Positions 26,544 through 35,201 of a DNA stretch of 64,000 bases are shown in pieces (the first letter of the stretch is position 1; every line of letters begins with the position of its first letter). A program made the translations under genes and the position numbers. The DNA comes from Marinobacter salarius (GTDB taxonomy: Bacteria; Pseudomonadota; Gammaproteobacteria; Pseudomonadales; Oleiphilaceae): assembly GCF_032922745.1 (NCBI RefSeq), contig NZ_CP136693.1:2728001-2792000 (forward strand). The letters run 5' to 3'. The notes beneath the pieces are model-generated. The model searched no databases. It saw only the letters and a list, made by a program, of their open reading frames with translations, and was not told the origin of the DNA.

Positions 26544-27722
26544 ATGGACGTATTTAGGTGGCTTATGATAGGTAAACTTAGGCCCGTTGGCAGCCGGGTG
26601 GCTCTTCCTGGTCGTGACGATAGTCTCGCGCTGCCTTGGGAAAAGTTCTACCGGAGCGAGTATATGGGCTCCGGTACTCAGGCTCTCTCCTTTGCCGTCG
26701 CTATAGCCATTCAGGGCAAATCGAAGACTCCAGACCCCGAAGTTATTATTCCTGCGTACGGCTGTCCTGACCTTGTTGCTGCAGTTGTTGCCCAGAACGC
26801 GAGACCAGTTCTAGTTGATCTGGTGCCAAACTCTCCGTACATGAGCGACGTAGGTATTCGGAAGGCAATTACCTCGTCGACCGTCGCTTTGGTCGCTGTT
26901 GGTTTTCTGGGAATGTCAGAGCGTCTCAACCTGCTCGCTGAAATATGCGCTGAAAATAATATACTTCTCATCGAAGACTCGGCGCAGTGTTTTCCTCCTG
27001 CTAGCTCCTACAAACCTTTCGCAGATTGTATTGTTCTGAGTTTTGGGAGAGGTAAGCCGATAAATCTAATGGGTGGAGGTGGGTTGCTACTAAGGAGAAG
27101 CATGGCGGAGGAAGCAATATCGAATCTTCGTCGTTACCCTGTAAAGGCTTTGACCATTGGAAAAGCCTGGTTTGTTAAGCGGAAAATTTTCAACTTACTC
27201 CTGGCGAGGATCCCCTACTATATGTTAGAGAAAATCCCACTGTTAGGAATAGGAGATACCCGCTTTCACAAATTACAGCATCTTTTTAGACTGAGAATCC
27301 CAAAAAATTTATTGCTAGCCGGGATCCATAGTTTTTATTCAAGGCCGCAGATTCATTTGCGATATAATACGGAGTTGAAGGTGCTGAATAAATTTGGCTG
27401 GCGATGCTTAACGAATGATCTGGATGGAGGCTCGTGGCAGGCTAGCAATCATAGAATGCTTCGATATCCCGTTCTGGCACCCAGCATGGACATGCGTGAG
27501 AGAGCCGTGGACGCATTGAACGCAGCCGGGATTGGTGCAAGCCGCTTTTACGGGCAATCCCTTGATCAGGTTGACGGGGTTAGCGAGTGGCTTACGAGGG
27601 GCGACTATCCAGTTGCCAAGGATTTTGCGGCGCGTCTCTTTACGCTGCCTACTCACGAGGATGTCAGAAGCGCGGACGTATTTCTTGTAGCTGAAATTCT
27701 TTCAGGCCTGCGTCAAGGGTAG
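26544..27722 (+). CDS. DegT/DnrJ/EryC1/StrS-like PLP-dependent protein
   Basis: The 392-residue protein has the fold-type I arrangement of sugar aminotransferases: MGSGTQALSFAVAIAI near residue 45, EVIIPAYGCPDLVAAV, ARPVLVDL, ILLIEDSAQCFPP with the PLP-binding Asp, and SFGRGKPINLMGGGGLLL with the candidate Schiff-base Lys. The usual HxxK spacing is altered (GRGK), and GGGG replaces GEGG. It could aminate a nucleotide-linked keto sugar. The gene begins three bases after the GT2 stop and its 3' end overlaps the convergent ParB-like gene by ten bases. Confidence 0.75.
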   Translation: MDVFRWLMIGKLRPVGSRVALPGRDDSLALPWEKFYRSEYMGSGTQALSFAVAIAIQGKSKTPDPEVIIPAYGCPDLVAAVVAQNARPVLVDLVPNSPYMSDVGIRKAITSSTVALVAVGFLGMSERLNLLAEICAENNILLIEDSAQCFPPASSYKPFADCIVLSFGRGKPINLMGGGGLLLRRSMAEEAISNLRRYPVKALTIGKAWFVKRKIFNLLLARIPYYMLEKIPLLGIGDTRFHKLQHLFRLRIPKNLLLAGIHSFYSRPQIHLRYNTELKVLNKFGWRCLTNDLDGGSWQASNHRMLRYPVLAPSMDMRERAVDALNAAGIGASRFYGQSLDQVDGVSEWLTRGDYPVAKDFAARLFTLPTHEDVRSADVFLVAEILSGLRQG

Positions 27723-28609
27723 GTTGATAGCCCTTTTTCTACTGCCCAATCTATGGAGCAGAACTCGAAGAGATGGTCGACGTAAGCTAAGGCCTGAGAT
27801 GAAGTCCATAACCCGTTTGTGACATTCGGCCATTTATCCACATCGCGCACATCCACTAAAGACCGCCTATGAAAGCTCGCGATGATGGTCTCGTAGTTAG
27901 CGGCTTTCATGGCCATTGCCCTATGGTATCCTCCGCCTCCAAGTAGATATCGATAGTCTCCACCTCGTTTCAGCACTGTAACACCGATGCCTCCTCTTGA
28001 TAAATCATAGCCATGTTCTTTTATCGAGTCATAAAGAGCGACGGTTCTTCGAAATTCAAGTTCGCCCTTGGATTCCGAAACCGGACCAAAAAACGCCCAA
28101 CCATCCGAAGGGTAGCTCAGATCTGCACGTCCGTGCTCAGTGTTGTCTTTTCGGTTCCACCAGAGGGTGTCCTGTGTAATCTCTTCTTCGTTGAAAGATG
28201 ACCATGGTGAGAGGAATATCATATGTGGGGGGAGGTTGTTGAATTTTTCGGGCATGAAGTGGAAACCGAACATGGCTTCTGCTGCGTTTTGTGGACGGCA
28301 ATGTCTATAAAAGTGATGGAGTTTGCTGTCCGCATAGGTCAAATGTGGATTGGCTTGATATTCAACTATGGTTTCAACAAACGGATGCCAATCTATATGG
28401 GATAGCCCCAAGCCGGTAACATGGGTTACTTTTTCAATTGGACAGTGGAACAGCGCCTCCTTACCGCCTTGGCTGAAAAGCAAGGCTTCAATAGGGCAAC
28501 TAAAAACCTTAGGGATGTCCGATTTGACTTCAATTGCCCGCAGTTCAACTCCTAGTGGTCTGAGAAAACTGTTGATGATTACTTTTGCTCGGCTCTTAAT
28601 AGTGCGCAT
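27713..28609 (-). CDS. Uncharacterised protein with ParB/Srx-like segment
   Basis: I do not recognise this 298-residue protein as a named family. Near residue 215 it reads GIGVTVLKRGGDYRYLLGGGGYHRAMA, split here into VTVLKRGGDYRYLLGGGGYH and RAMA, like the G-x-HR box of ParB and sulfiredoxin nucleotide-binding folds. The N-terminus is basic (MRTIKSRAKVIINSF). No membrane segment or signal peptide is seen. Similar ParB-like proteins turn up in sugar-polymer loci with no known role. It lies between the DegT-like gene (convergent) and the ABC exporter gene (19 bases upstream, same strand). It may act on a nucleotide-activated sugar. Confidence 0.5.
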   Translation of the reverse strand: MRTIKSRAKVIINSFLRPLGVELRAIEVKSDIPKVFSCPIEALLFSQGGKEALFHCPIEKVTHVTGLGLSHIDWHPFVETIVEYQANPHLTYADSKLHHFYRHCRPQNAAEAMFGFHFMPEKFNNLPPHMIFLSPWSSFNEEEITQDTLWWNRKDNTEHGRADLSYPSDGWAFFGPVSESKGELEFRRTVALYDSIKEHGYDLSRGGIGVTVLKRGGDYRYLLGGGGYHRAMAMKAANYETIIASFHRRSLVDVRDVDKWPNVTNGLWTSSQALAYVDHLFEFCSIDWAVEKGLSTYP

Positions 28610-28628
28610 ATACTAGATACTGATAAGG

Positions 28629-30449
28629 TTACTGGATTAGAGCGTTGTTTTTTAGTTCAGTTGGGTCGGCATTAATAAGATGTCTGAAGGTTTCTGAGTG
28701 ATTCGCCAGCTCCTCATAGCTGCCTTCTGACTCGACTTTACCGTTATTGAAGACGAGAATGCTTTCTGCCCGTTCAACCGTTGTCAGGCGGTGGGCAATC
28801 ATAACTACGGTATGAGTTTTCGCTAAATCAACGATATCTCTCATTATGTTACGTTCCGTAACATTATCTAAGGCACTTGTTGCTTCGTCAAAAATTAGTA
28901 TAGATGGATTCTTGTATAGTGCTCTTGCAATTCCTATTCGCTGCTTTTGACCCCCACTGAGACGAGCGCCTCTCTCGCCCAATTCGAAGTCAAACTTGCC
29001 ATCACACTGACAGATGAAATTGTATATGTCAGCAAGCTTGGCGGCTTTTACAAGTTGGTCTTCATCTATTTCATCTGACGGTACACCAAACGCTATATTC
29101 TCACGAAAAGATGCATCAAGAATGAATATGTCTTGTGCAACATAGCCGATTTTTTTTCGCCAAGATCTGATGTTTCTTTTATCAAGATTCTCATTCCCTA
29201 CTTGTACATAACCGCTATCAGGAATTATCAGCCCAAGTAAAATGTCAACCGCTGTGCTTTTACCTGCACCGGATGGGCCAACAAATGCTGTAATAGTGTT
29301 TTGTCTAATGCGAAAGTTGCAATGCGATAAAGCTGGTATAGTGCTGCCCGGATAATAGAAGCTGACGTCTTCAAACTTGGTGTCTCCTTCAGGTACCGGA
29401 TCTGCCCCTAGGTTCTTGAGGCGATTATTGTAGGATTGGCTCCTCTCAATCTCATCATTGATATCGATAACTACAGACGCGTTGGCTTTGATCTGAGAAA
29501 AAGATTTGTAAATTTGTTGTGCAGCTGGGAGAAGCTTATACCCCGCCATAGCATAAAGACTGATAATACTTAGAGCCTCGCCCGCAGTGCCTGAGGTCAG
29601 TATTATGTATATTGAAAGCCCTAGGATGGCAGAAAATACGACAGTTTCTACAACAAACTTTGGGAGGTCGCCCGCTAATGATATATATGCAGACGCTGAT
29701 AGACCAGTTCTGGTGATTTCGTCAATTTTGTTTTTGTAGTATGACTCGTTACCTTTGAGCTTTACCTCTTTGATTCCGGCAATGCTCTCATTCAGATATC
29801 TGAGCTTCTGTCGATTGAGATTCGTTATAATTCGACCTTTTTGAACTACCTGAGAGCGGATGCTTCTGAAAATAAGAAAGTAAACCGAGCCGACAATAAA
29901 TGTTGCAATAATGGCAATATTAATATCGATTAAAAGTAATCCTGCAACTATTAGTATGGCGATAAAAAGCTGTGATATCAGCATTAAAAGTGGTTGAACC
30001 ACCATGTATACCATTCTTGGAATTTCCTGCGTTACCTTGGAGGTAAGCCTGCTACTGTTGTTCATTGCAAAAAAGGTGAAATCGTTGTCCAAGTAAGTAT
30101 TATAAACAGTTTTCTGTACATGAGCACCAATCGCCATTGAGGTTTTAAATAGCCTCCATAGTGCATAAGAAGAAACGGCATTTCCGATGAGAAGAAGAAT
30201 CACAACAGAGAACGCGTAGGTGATCATGAACCGAGTAGTAGATTCGAAAGGATAGGAAGAGAACATGAAGGACAAAATATTATTGTTCTCAATGGCGCCA
30301 GGGTCACTGATCATTGTAATAAACGGTGCAATCGATGCGATACCAGCGACTTGAAGCACTGCTGCCACTAGAAAGAGAATCTGAAGGAAGGCCAGCTTAA
30401 CCCGGTTTTCTTTACCTATCAGTTTGAGCAGGGATTTTATTAAAGTCAT
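28629..30449 (-). CDS. ABC exporter (MsbA/PglK-like flippase type)
   Basis: This is a half-transporter of 606 residues, with six membrane helices in the first 320 residues and a C-terminal ATPase. Key motifs are FVGPSGAGKSTAVDILLGL (Walker A), the signature LSGGQKQRIGIARAL, ILIFDEATSALD (Walker B) and MIAHRLTTV (H-loop). In surface-polysaccharide loci such proteins flip lipid-linked oligosaccharides (PglK) or lipids. No Wzx-type flippase is seen in the window, so this is the best candidate for flipping. Its ATG overlaps the stop of the upstream glycosyltransferase (ATGA), which fixes the start at 30449. An earlier in-frame start would overlap that gene. Confidence 0.85.
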   Translation of the reverse strand: MTLIKSLLKLIGKENRVKLAFLQILFLVAAVLQVAGIASIAPFITMISDPGAIENNNILSFMFSSYPFESTTRFMITYAFSVVILLLIGNAVSSYALWRLFKTSMAIGAHVQKTVYNTYLDNDFTFFAMNNSSRLTSKVTQEIPRMVYMVVQPLLMLISQLFIAILIVAGLLLIDINIAIIATFIVGSVYFLIFRSIRSQVVQKGRIITNLNRQKLRYLNESIAGIKEVKLKGNESYYKNKIDEITRTGLSASAYISLAGDLPKFVVETVVFSAILGLSIYIILTSGTAGEALSIISLYAMAGYKLLPAAQQIYKSFSQIKANASVVIDINDEIERSQSYNNRLKNLGADPVPEGDTKFEDVSFYYPGSTIPALSHCNFRIRQNTITAFVGPSGAGKSTAVDILLGLIIPDSGYVQVGNENLDKRNIRSWRKKIGYVAQDIFILDASFRENIAFGVPSDEIDEDQLVKAAKLADIYNFICQCDGKFDFELGERGARLSGGQKQRIGIARALYKNPSILIFDEATSALDNVTERNIMRDIVDLAKTHTVVMIAHRLTTVERAESILVFNNGKVESEGSYEELANHSETFRHLINADPTELKNNALIQ

Positions 30450-31603
30450 TGATGTCCCTCTTTGGGCATATGCAAGCTCTCCTGATAACAAAATTCTGTC
30501 GACAAGGTTTGTCCTATACGTTCCACTTGTTTTGCTATTGAAAAATTGGTTACCGCCCTCAGCCTGGCCGCCTTCGAATGTCTGTGATGCAGCTTTGGAT
30601 CATCAAGATATCGCTGCCACAGAGAAGCCAGAATCTCAGAATTGCCTGGTGGGAAGGAGTATCCGCAAACGCCGTCATCAATGGTTTCCTTCAAGCCTTG
30701 CAATTCCGAAACAATCAACGGTAGCCCTGAAGACAACATTTCAACGCTGGACATAGTAAAAGAGTCCCAACCTGTCGAGGCAATGGTTCCAATATAAGCA
30801 GAGCGCATCAGTTGAGGAACATCTTTACGGTAACCAGCGAAAGTAACATGTTCCAATGCTTGGCTGGATTGGAGCATGCTTTCGTAAGGTTCACTTTGAT
30901 TACCTTTGTTCCCGCATATAAGAAGATGAAACGGCTCAAGTTTTTTCCTCTTTTCCAGCTCAAGCATCGCATTTATCAATACTCTAACACCTTTTCGTTC
31001 CTCCATGTGTCCTGAGTAAAAAATGATCTTTCGAGTTTCCGGGATGTTGAAAAGCCGGTAGGCGGATCGGTCATGAGGATCGGGATAATAGGTGTCAGTG
31101 TTTACACCAAGGGGAATCACTGTCGTTCTGGATTTGGGGACTCCTCGACCGTGTGTAGCGGTTCTGAGCATCGCATTGGATTCGAAGATGAAGAAATCTG
31201 GTGCGCTACGAGCTTGGAGAATCCACTGGAAGCGTCTCAGGAAAAGCTTCAACCCTGAGTTTATCGAGCTCATACTGGCTCCCCAGTAGGCGACGACCTT
31301 TTCAACGTTCATCGCGCGAGCAGCGCGCACAACAGGTGATGGGTAGGGTAGGTCGAAGGCAAGGATTGTGCTTATCTGATACTCTTCAATGATGTTACGC
31401 AAGTTCATTGCATCGTTCTCAGAATAGTAGTCTAACTGAAACGCCTGCGGTTCCTTGTCAGCGACTTCCTTGTAAGACCACAGAATATTCTCTTCAGAAA
31501 AGCCTGCTTCGGTCGCGGCTTGTTTAAAGGCCTTCTCCAACGAACTGATGGCATAGCCCGTGTCTTGTTTGCAATGAAACATGATAAGTATGGACGTTCG
31601 CAT
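30446..31603 (-). CDS. Glycosyltransferase family 4
   Basis: This 385-residue GT-B protein is somewhat divergent at its N-terminus (ILIMFHCKQDTGYAISSLEK). The donor half is typical: TTVIPLGVNTDTYYPDPHDR, IIFYSGHMEERKGVRVLINA, LLICGNKGNQ, VTFAGYRKDVPQLM, TIASTGWDSFTMSSVEML and LIVSELQGLKETIDDG with the conserved Glu pair. The first 110 residues give a weaker acceptor domain. It is the first gene of a minus-strand unit together with the ABC exporter and the ParB-like protein; an unassigned 0.7-kb region precedes it. Confidence 0.88.
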   Translation of the reverse strand: MRTSILIMFHCKQDTGYAISSLEKAFKQAATEAGFSEENILWSYKEVADKEPQAFQLDYYSENDAMNLRNIIEEYQISTILAFDLPYPSPVVRAARAMNVEKVVAYWGASMSSINSGLKLFLRRFQWILQARSAPDFFIFESNAMLRTATHGRGVPKSRTTVIPLGVNTDTYYPDPHDRSAYRLFNIPETRKIIFYSGHMEERKGVRVLINAMLELEKRKKLEPFHLLICGNKGNQSEPYESMLQSSQALEHVTFAGYRKDVPQLMRSAYIGTIASTGWDSFTMSSVEMLSSGLPLIVSELQGLKETIDDGVCGYSFPPGNSEILASLWQRYLDDPKLHHRHSKAARLRAVTNFSIAKQVERIGQTLSTEFCYQESLHMPKEGHQ

Positions 31604-32306
31604 CAGTATGTACCTGTTATGCTGTCAAGAGCCGAAACCGTTTGACTTTCGCTCTGATTAGCGTGGCGCGAAGCTTGGCTGCTAGCTCTGTTCTACCTGA
31701 AATTCTGGGTTAAAATCTTTGCCAAATTGTGGAGCGCAGGCTATCAGGGTATCGGTATAAATTAAACGGATGCTATGATACTTGCTCAACTTCTTTGAGT
31801 CACCAATTGGGCGTCCAAGCGAGTTGTTGGTAACCGACATCGATTGCTAGCTAGAGAGGCCAACTTACTTTGAGCCCTTACTACGGTTTCCAGGTTGTTC
31901 TCGAGACGCAGTGTCATCCGATCAGGTGACCAATTTGCGAGCACATGCACGGCTGGAAGCCCCGAAAAACCATCGACTCAAATCAGTTTGTACGTCAGTC
32001 ACTGGAGCTTGCAGTATGGATCCTTGCTAGGAGTACCTTCACATAGCTTATTAGGCAAAGGGAGATGTGGCAAAGCTATGTGTTTAAGGACAACCAGTAT
32101 GTTAATCACATTTTTGGGTGTGGAAGTCGAATAGAGCTTGCCGGAATGATAGCGAAAAGATAGTCTTCGAATAAATAATTAATTCAGTGGATATTACTAT
32201 GAACATTGTTGTACCTGTGAGCGAAAATTTTCTGGGAGTGCTCGAGGCTCAAAGTTAAAGTCTCATATCAGTAAATCCTCCTTGATAAGGTTATCGCGAG
32301 AAAAAT
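31604..32306. pseudogene. Gene-poor region with a possible decayed gene
   Basis: In this 703-base region between divergent transferases no intact gene is visible. Between about 31880 and 32150 the plus strand has broken reading frames. One contains GDQFASTCTAGSPEK followed by VSHWSLQYGSLLGV and ends near GVEVE at 32134; another gives ELAVWILARSTF. These faintly recall a WcaF-like left-handed beta-helix acetyltransferase broken by frameshifts, but the match is weak. A 19-codon frame at 32209 (MNIVVPVSENF) has no ribosome binding site. The remainder should hold promoters for both transferase genes. Confidence 0.25.
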
Positions 32307-33188
32307 ATGAAAGAGCCGTTGGTTAGCGTCATAATTCCCGCATACAATGCGGCATCGACAATTGGCAGGGCTGTCAAGTCAGTTACGGATCAAACTTTCA
32401 ATCGTTTAGAAATAATTGTTGTAAATGACGGTTCTACTGATGATATTTTCGAAGCCCTCGAGCCATATCAGGTTCACGTCGTTAACCAATCCAATCAGGG
32501 TGCGGCTGCCGCAAGAAACCATGGCGGTAGAGTTGCTAGTGGAGAACTACTCGCATTTCTTGACGCTGATGATTTCTGGCACCCAGATAAGCTGAGAAAG
32601 CAGGTGTATGCAATGCAAAAGCATCCCACTGCGAGGTATTGTGTAACTGATAGTTGTAAAGTCTCTTCACTCACTCAGGAAATTACCAATCAATGGAGTA
32701 ATTCGATAGATAGTTTTGAGTCAGAGCTTATAGAGTTCCCTAGTGTTTTTAAAAATCCGTATTTTGGAACTCCAGGCGTACTAATGCCGAAGGCTCTCTT
32801 TGAGTCAACAGGAGGTTTTAATGAGAACCTGACTACAGCTGAGGATGTAGATTTGTGGTTAAGGGCAGCGTATGGCGGCGTTGTTCTAAAAATACCGGAA
32901 ATATTGTTTTATATTGTTAGGACTAAAAATAGCCTTAGCGGGAGGTTTTTAGATAGAACCTATTGCGATAATATTATTGTCATAGACCAATTCTGCGACA
33001 ATTACCCTGAATTTTTAGAAGAACATCGTGACGCAGTCAACAGTGCTAGGGCGAGAGTTTTTTGTGACTGGGGTTCAGAAGCGCTATCCAGAGGAGATGT
33101 TCCCCTCGCTAAAGAAAAACTGGCACTTTCTATCAAGGCAAAGCTAGGGTTTAGATCTTTATACTTATTTGGAAAGACACTACTTTAA
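32307..33188 (+). CDS. Glycosyltransferase family 2
   Basis: This is a soluble GT-A transferase of 293 residues. VSVIIPAYNAASTIGRAVKS opens the protein, followed by IIVVNDGSTDDIFEAL, ARNHGGRVASGELLAFLDAD (the DxD metal site) and a GGFNENLTTAEDVDLWLRAA motif with the catalytic Glu-Asp. No membrane segment is present. Its coding sequence is AT-rich. It is the only transferase between the decayed region and the insertion-sequence nest, and the nest begins 175 bases after its stop, so genes that once followed it may have been lost. Confidence 0.92.
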   Translation: MKEPLVSVIIPAYNAASTIGRAVKSVTDQTFNRLEIIVVNDGSTDDIFEALEPYQVHVVNQSNQGAAAARNHGGRVASGELLAFLDADDFWHPDKLRKQVYAMQKHPTARYCVTDSCKVSSLTQEITNQWSNSIDSFESELIEFPSVFKNPYFGTPGVLMPKALFESTGGFNENLTTAEDVDLWLRAAYGGVVLKIPEILFYIVRTKNSLSGRFLDRTYCDNIIVIDQFCDNYPEFLEEHRDAVNSARARVFCDWGSEALSRGDVPLAKEKLALSIKAKLGFRSLYLFGKTLL

Positions 33189-33434
33189 TTGATGTGGTTG
33201 CAACGTATCCATAATTTTGGAAGCAAATAGTAAGGTTGTGAACCTAAGGTGCACTTCCTTTTGTTTCCTTAGAAGCCTGTCGGCGGGGAGTATCCTCGAA
33301 TCCTTTTTTTTAAGCTCACGATCATTCTGCCGAGATAGAATTTAAACGTATCGAACTTGGATCGGTAATCCCCCCGAAAAACAGCGGTGTTCATAAGTAG
33401 AATTTTCCGTAAGCTATCCGCAGGGAGATTCTGC

Positions 33435-33551
33435 ATGAAGAAGTCACGCTTTTCCGACAGCCAGATCCTGTCGATCCTCAAGCAAGCCGAGAACGGCGTG
33501 CCGGTTCCGGAGCTATGCCGTGAGCACGGCATGAGCAATGCGACCTTTTAC
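33435..33551 (+). pseudogene. IS3-family orfA, 5' fragment
   Basis: The fragment begins MKKSRFSDSQILSILKQAEN and continues PVPELCREHGMSNATFY, the helix-turn-helix of IS3-family OrfA. It breaks off after the Tyr codon at 33549-33551, where the IS1111-type element enters. The frame resumes at 34863 with KWRAKFGGMDASMMAR, so the original read ATFYKWRAKFGG. A second break at 34938/35132 is caused by the 193-bp element. Confidence 0.9.
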
Positions 33552-33569
33552 ATCTATGGACTACCTCCC

Positions 33570-33782
33570 TATTGCAAGCACTTCTGGCATTAGGATCCGA
33601 ACTGCATACATCTATCCGGCATCAGTTTCTCCGAGAGATAGAGCTGTGCCCAAATGGGGAGTCCGCTCACGTTCGCCTCAACAACTGGACGATCTCAAAG
33701 ATCAGTATAAAAATCAGGGTCTGAACGTGATGGTTCGACCTTATTGCCATTTTCAGTGCTTTCGCAATTCGTTGACGACGTG
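33570..33782 (-). ncRNA. Candidate guide (seek/bridge) RNA region of the IS1111-type element
   Basis: This is the 213-base non-coding end between the transposase stop and the subterminal repeat. In IS1111-group elements this 3' end is where the guide RNA that selects target and donor DNA is encoded. Short self-complementary stretches occur, for example GATCTCAAAGATC (33693-33705). I have not folded it and cannot point to the guide loops, so the call rests on position and family knowledge. Confidence 0.4.
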
Positions 33783-34799
33783 CTAGGAGCAGACGTAGTT
33801 GGTTTTGTTCCGCAGGATCGACCAAATGATCCTCGCATTTTTATTAGCAACTGCGACCGTTGCCTTATTAAAACCTCGTCGCTCCTTCAGCTGTACAACC
33901 CAGTCATTGAATAGGGTTGCATCCGACTGACAGGTTCGCACAACAGACCGAGCACCATGCACCAGGAGTGTTCGAAGATGCTGATCGCCGCGCTTGGTTA
34001 TATTCATTAGAACGTTTCGATCACCGCTAGAATGCTGCCTCGGAACTAGACCAAGCCAGGCCGCGAAGTGCCTGCCATTCTTGAATTCACGACCGTCGCC
34101 GATGGCGGCGACTACAGCGGTTGCGGTTTTGGGGCCAACCCCTTTAATTTTTGAGATGCGCTGACAGGCTTCTGAATCCTTGAATACCGCCTCGATTTCT
34201 TTGTCGAAGAACTTGATGCGCTCCTCCAAGCTGATCATGAGGTCATATAATTCACAGATCGTGCGCCTCATTCGAAAGCTCAAGCCATTGGAAGCATCCT
34301 CTAAAACTAGCGGAACCGCTCTACGCAACCTGGAAATCGCCTGTCCGATCGGGATGCCTCGATCGAGTAGTAATCCACGAATCTGACAAGCCGTTGCAGT
34401 TCGATGGTTCACGATTCGCTGTCGGGCCCGGTGTAGAGCCTGAATATCCTGTTGTTCAACCGACTTTGACGGCACAAACTGCATCGTCGGTTGCATCACG
34501 GCAACGGCGATACCTCTGGCATCGTTGAAATCGTTCTTCTGCCCTTTGATAAAGGGTTTCACGTACTGTGGGCTGATCACTTTCACGGAATGACCAAGCT
34601 CTTCAAACTGCCTCTGCCAATAGAATGCTCCAGTACACGCCTCGACCCCAATTGTGCAGGGTTCAATCCTGGCGACTACTCGTAAAAGTTCATTGCGTTG
34701 CAGGCGTTTCTGGAGGACGACATTTCCGGATTTCGAAAGGCCACACAGCTGAAAGACATTCTTTGCCAAATCAATTCCGAGGTACTGAACAGTGGACAT
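33783..34799 (-). CDS. IS110-family transposase (DEDD recombinase), IS1111 group
   Basis: This is a 338-residue intact transposase. The N-terminal RuvC-like DEDD domain has QYLGIDLAKNVFQLCGL, IGVEACTGAFYWQRQ, KNDFNDARGIAVA and further acidic residues. The C-terminal transposase_20 domain has ISKIKGVGPKTATAVVAAIG, the helix-hairpin-helix, and AAWLGLVPRQHSSGDRNVL, where the conserved Ser of this domain acts in strand transfer. Length and both domains fit the family. It reads opposite to the IS3 element it interrupts and is flanked by exact subterminal repeats. Confidence 0.95.
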   Translation of the reverse strand: MSTVQYLGIDLAKNVFQLCGLSKSGNVVLQKRLQRNELLRVVARIEPCTIGVEACTGAFYWQRQFEELGHSVKVISPQYVKPFIKGQKNDFNDARGIAVAVMQPTMQFVPSKSVEQQDIQALHRARQRIVNHRTATACQIRGLLLDRGIPIGQAISRLRRAVPLVLEDASNGLSFRMRRTICELYDLMISLEERIKFFDKEIEAVFKDSEACQRISKIKGVGPKTATAVVAAIGDGREFKNGRHFAAWLGLVPRQHSSGDRNVLMNITKRGDQHLRTLLVHGARSVVRTCQSDATLFNDWVVQLKERRGFNKATVAVANKNARIIWSILRNKTNYVCS

Positions 34800-34938
34800 G
34801 AGATTGCCTCCGTTGTTTGAGTCGACCTCTTCAGTTTAGGTCGGGAGGTAGTCCATCCCATTAAGTGGCGCGCCAAGTTCGGTGGTATGGATGCGTCCAT
34901 GATGGCGCGCCTGAAGGAGTTGGAGGACGAGAACCGTC

Positions 34939-35131
34939 TGTAGTGGTCAACTAATCCCGGACAGTATTTTAAGGTTTTCCTCAGCAGCAACGGGCGAAAT
35001 GCCGTCGTTGAATGCGTGAGGTCGTCGCCGGTTGTAGTAGCCCATCAGATAGCCACCGACGTCCTTCTTTGCCTCGACCAGGTTGCGATCTTACCACCTA
35101 GGTTGGTGTCCGGAATCATTGAACCACTACA
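34939..35131 (-). mobile_element. 193-bp internally deleted IS3-family element (MITE-like)
   Basis: Terminal repeats match closely: TGTAGTGGTCAACTAATCCC at the left and, read inward from the right, TGTAGTGGTTCAATGATTCC. A 3-bp target duplication GTC (34936-34938 and 35132-35134) flanks it; deleting it restores the orfA frame ENRRLKK. On the minus strand it still encodes the last 45 or so residues of an OrfB (ending [14 protein letters not shown], then [10 protein letters not shown]), so it is a deletion derivative of a full IS3-type element different from its host. Confidence 0.85.
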
Positions 35132-35201
35132 GTCGGCTCAAGAAGATGTATGCCGAGGAGCGGCTCAAGTCGGACATCCTCAAGGAAGCCATCGAAAAAA
35201 A

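Larger units (their letters stand above)
33552..34862 (-). mobile_element. IS1111-type (IS110 family) element inserted in IS3 orfA
   Basis: The ends are set by the interrupted orfA: left sequence up to 33551 and right sequence from 34863 join to a perfect reading frame. The 1,311-base insert has subterminal inverted repeats ATGGACTACCTCCC (33556-33569) and GGGAGGTAGTCCAT (34843-34856), exact over 14 bases and set back four and six bases from the ends. Set-back repeats are typical of the IS1111 subgroup. No target duplication is apparent. The transposase is intact, so the element may still be mobile. Confidence 0.88.

Noticed and set aside
32523..32530. GGCGGTAG, identical to the ops element of RfaH-regulated polysaccharide operons
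   Set aside because: It lies inside the coding sequence of the family 2 glycosyltransferase and not in a leader; an 8-base match is expected by chance.
33538..33786. Plus-strand open frame of 82 codons across the left end of the IS1111-type element
   Set aside because: It begins in the broken orfA and runs through the non-coding end of the element; a chance frame.
35016..35194. Upstream start of the IS3 orfB frame within the 193-bp element
   Set aside because: This part of the frame crosses the inserted element; the real orfB is entered by frameshift from orfA at the A-run near 35195.
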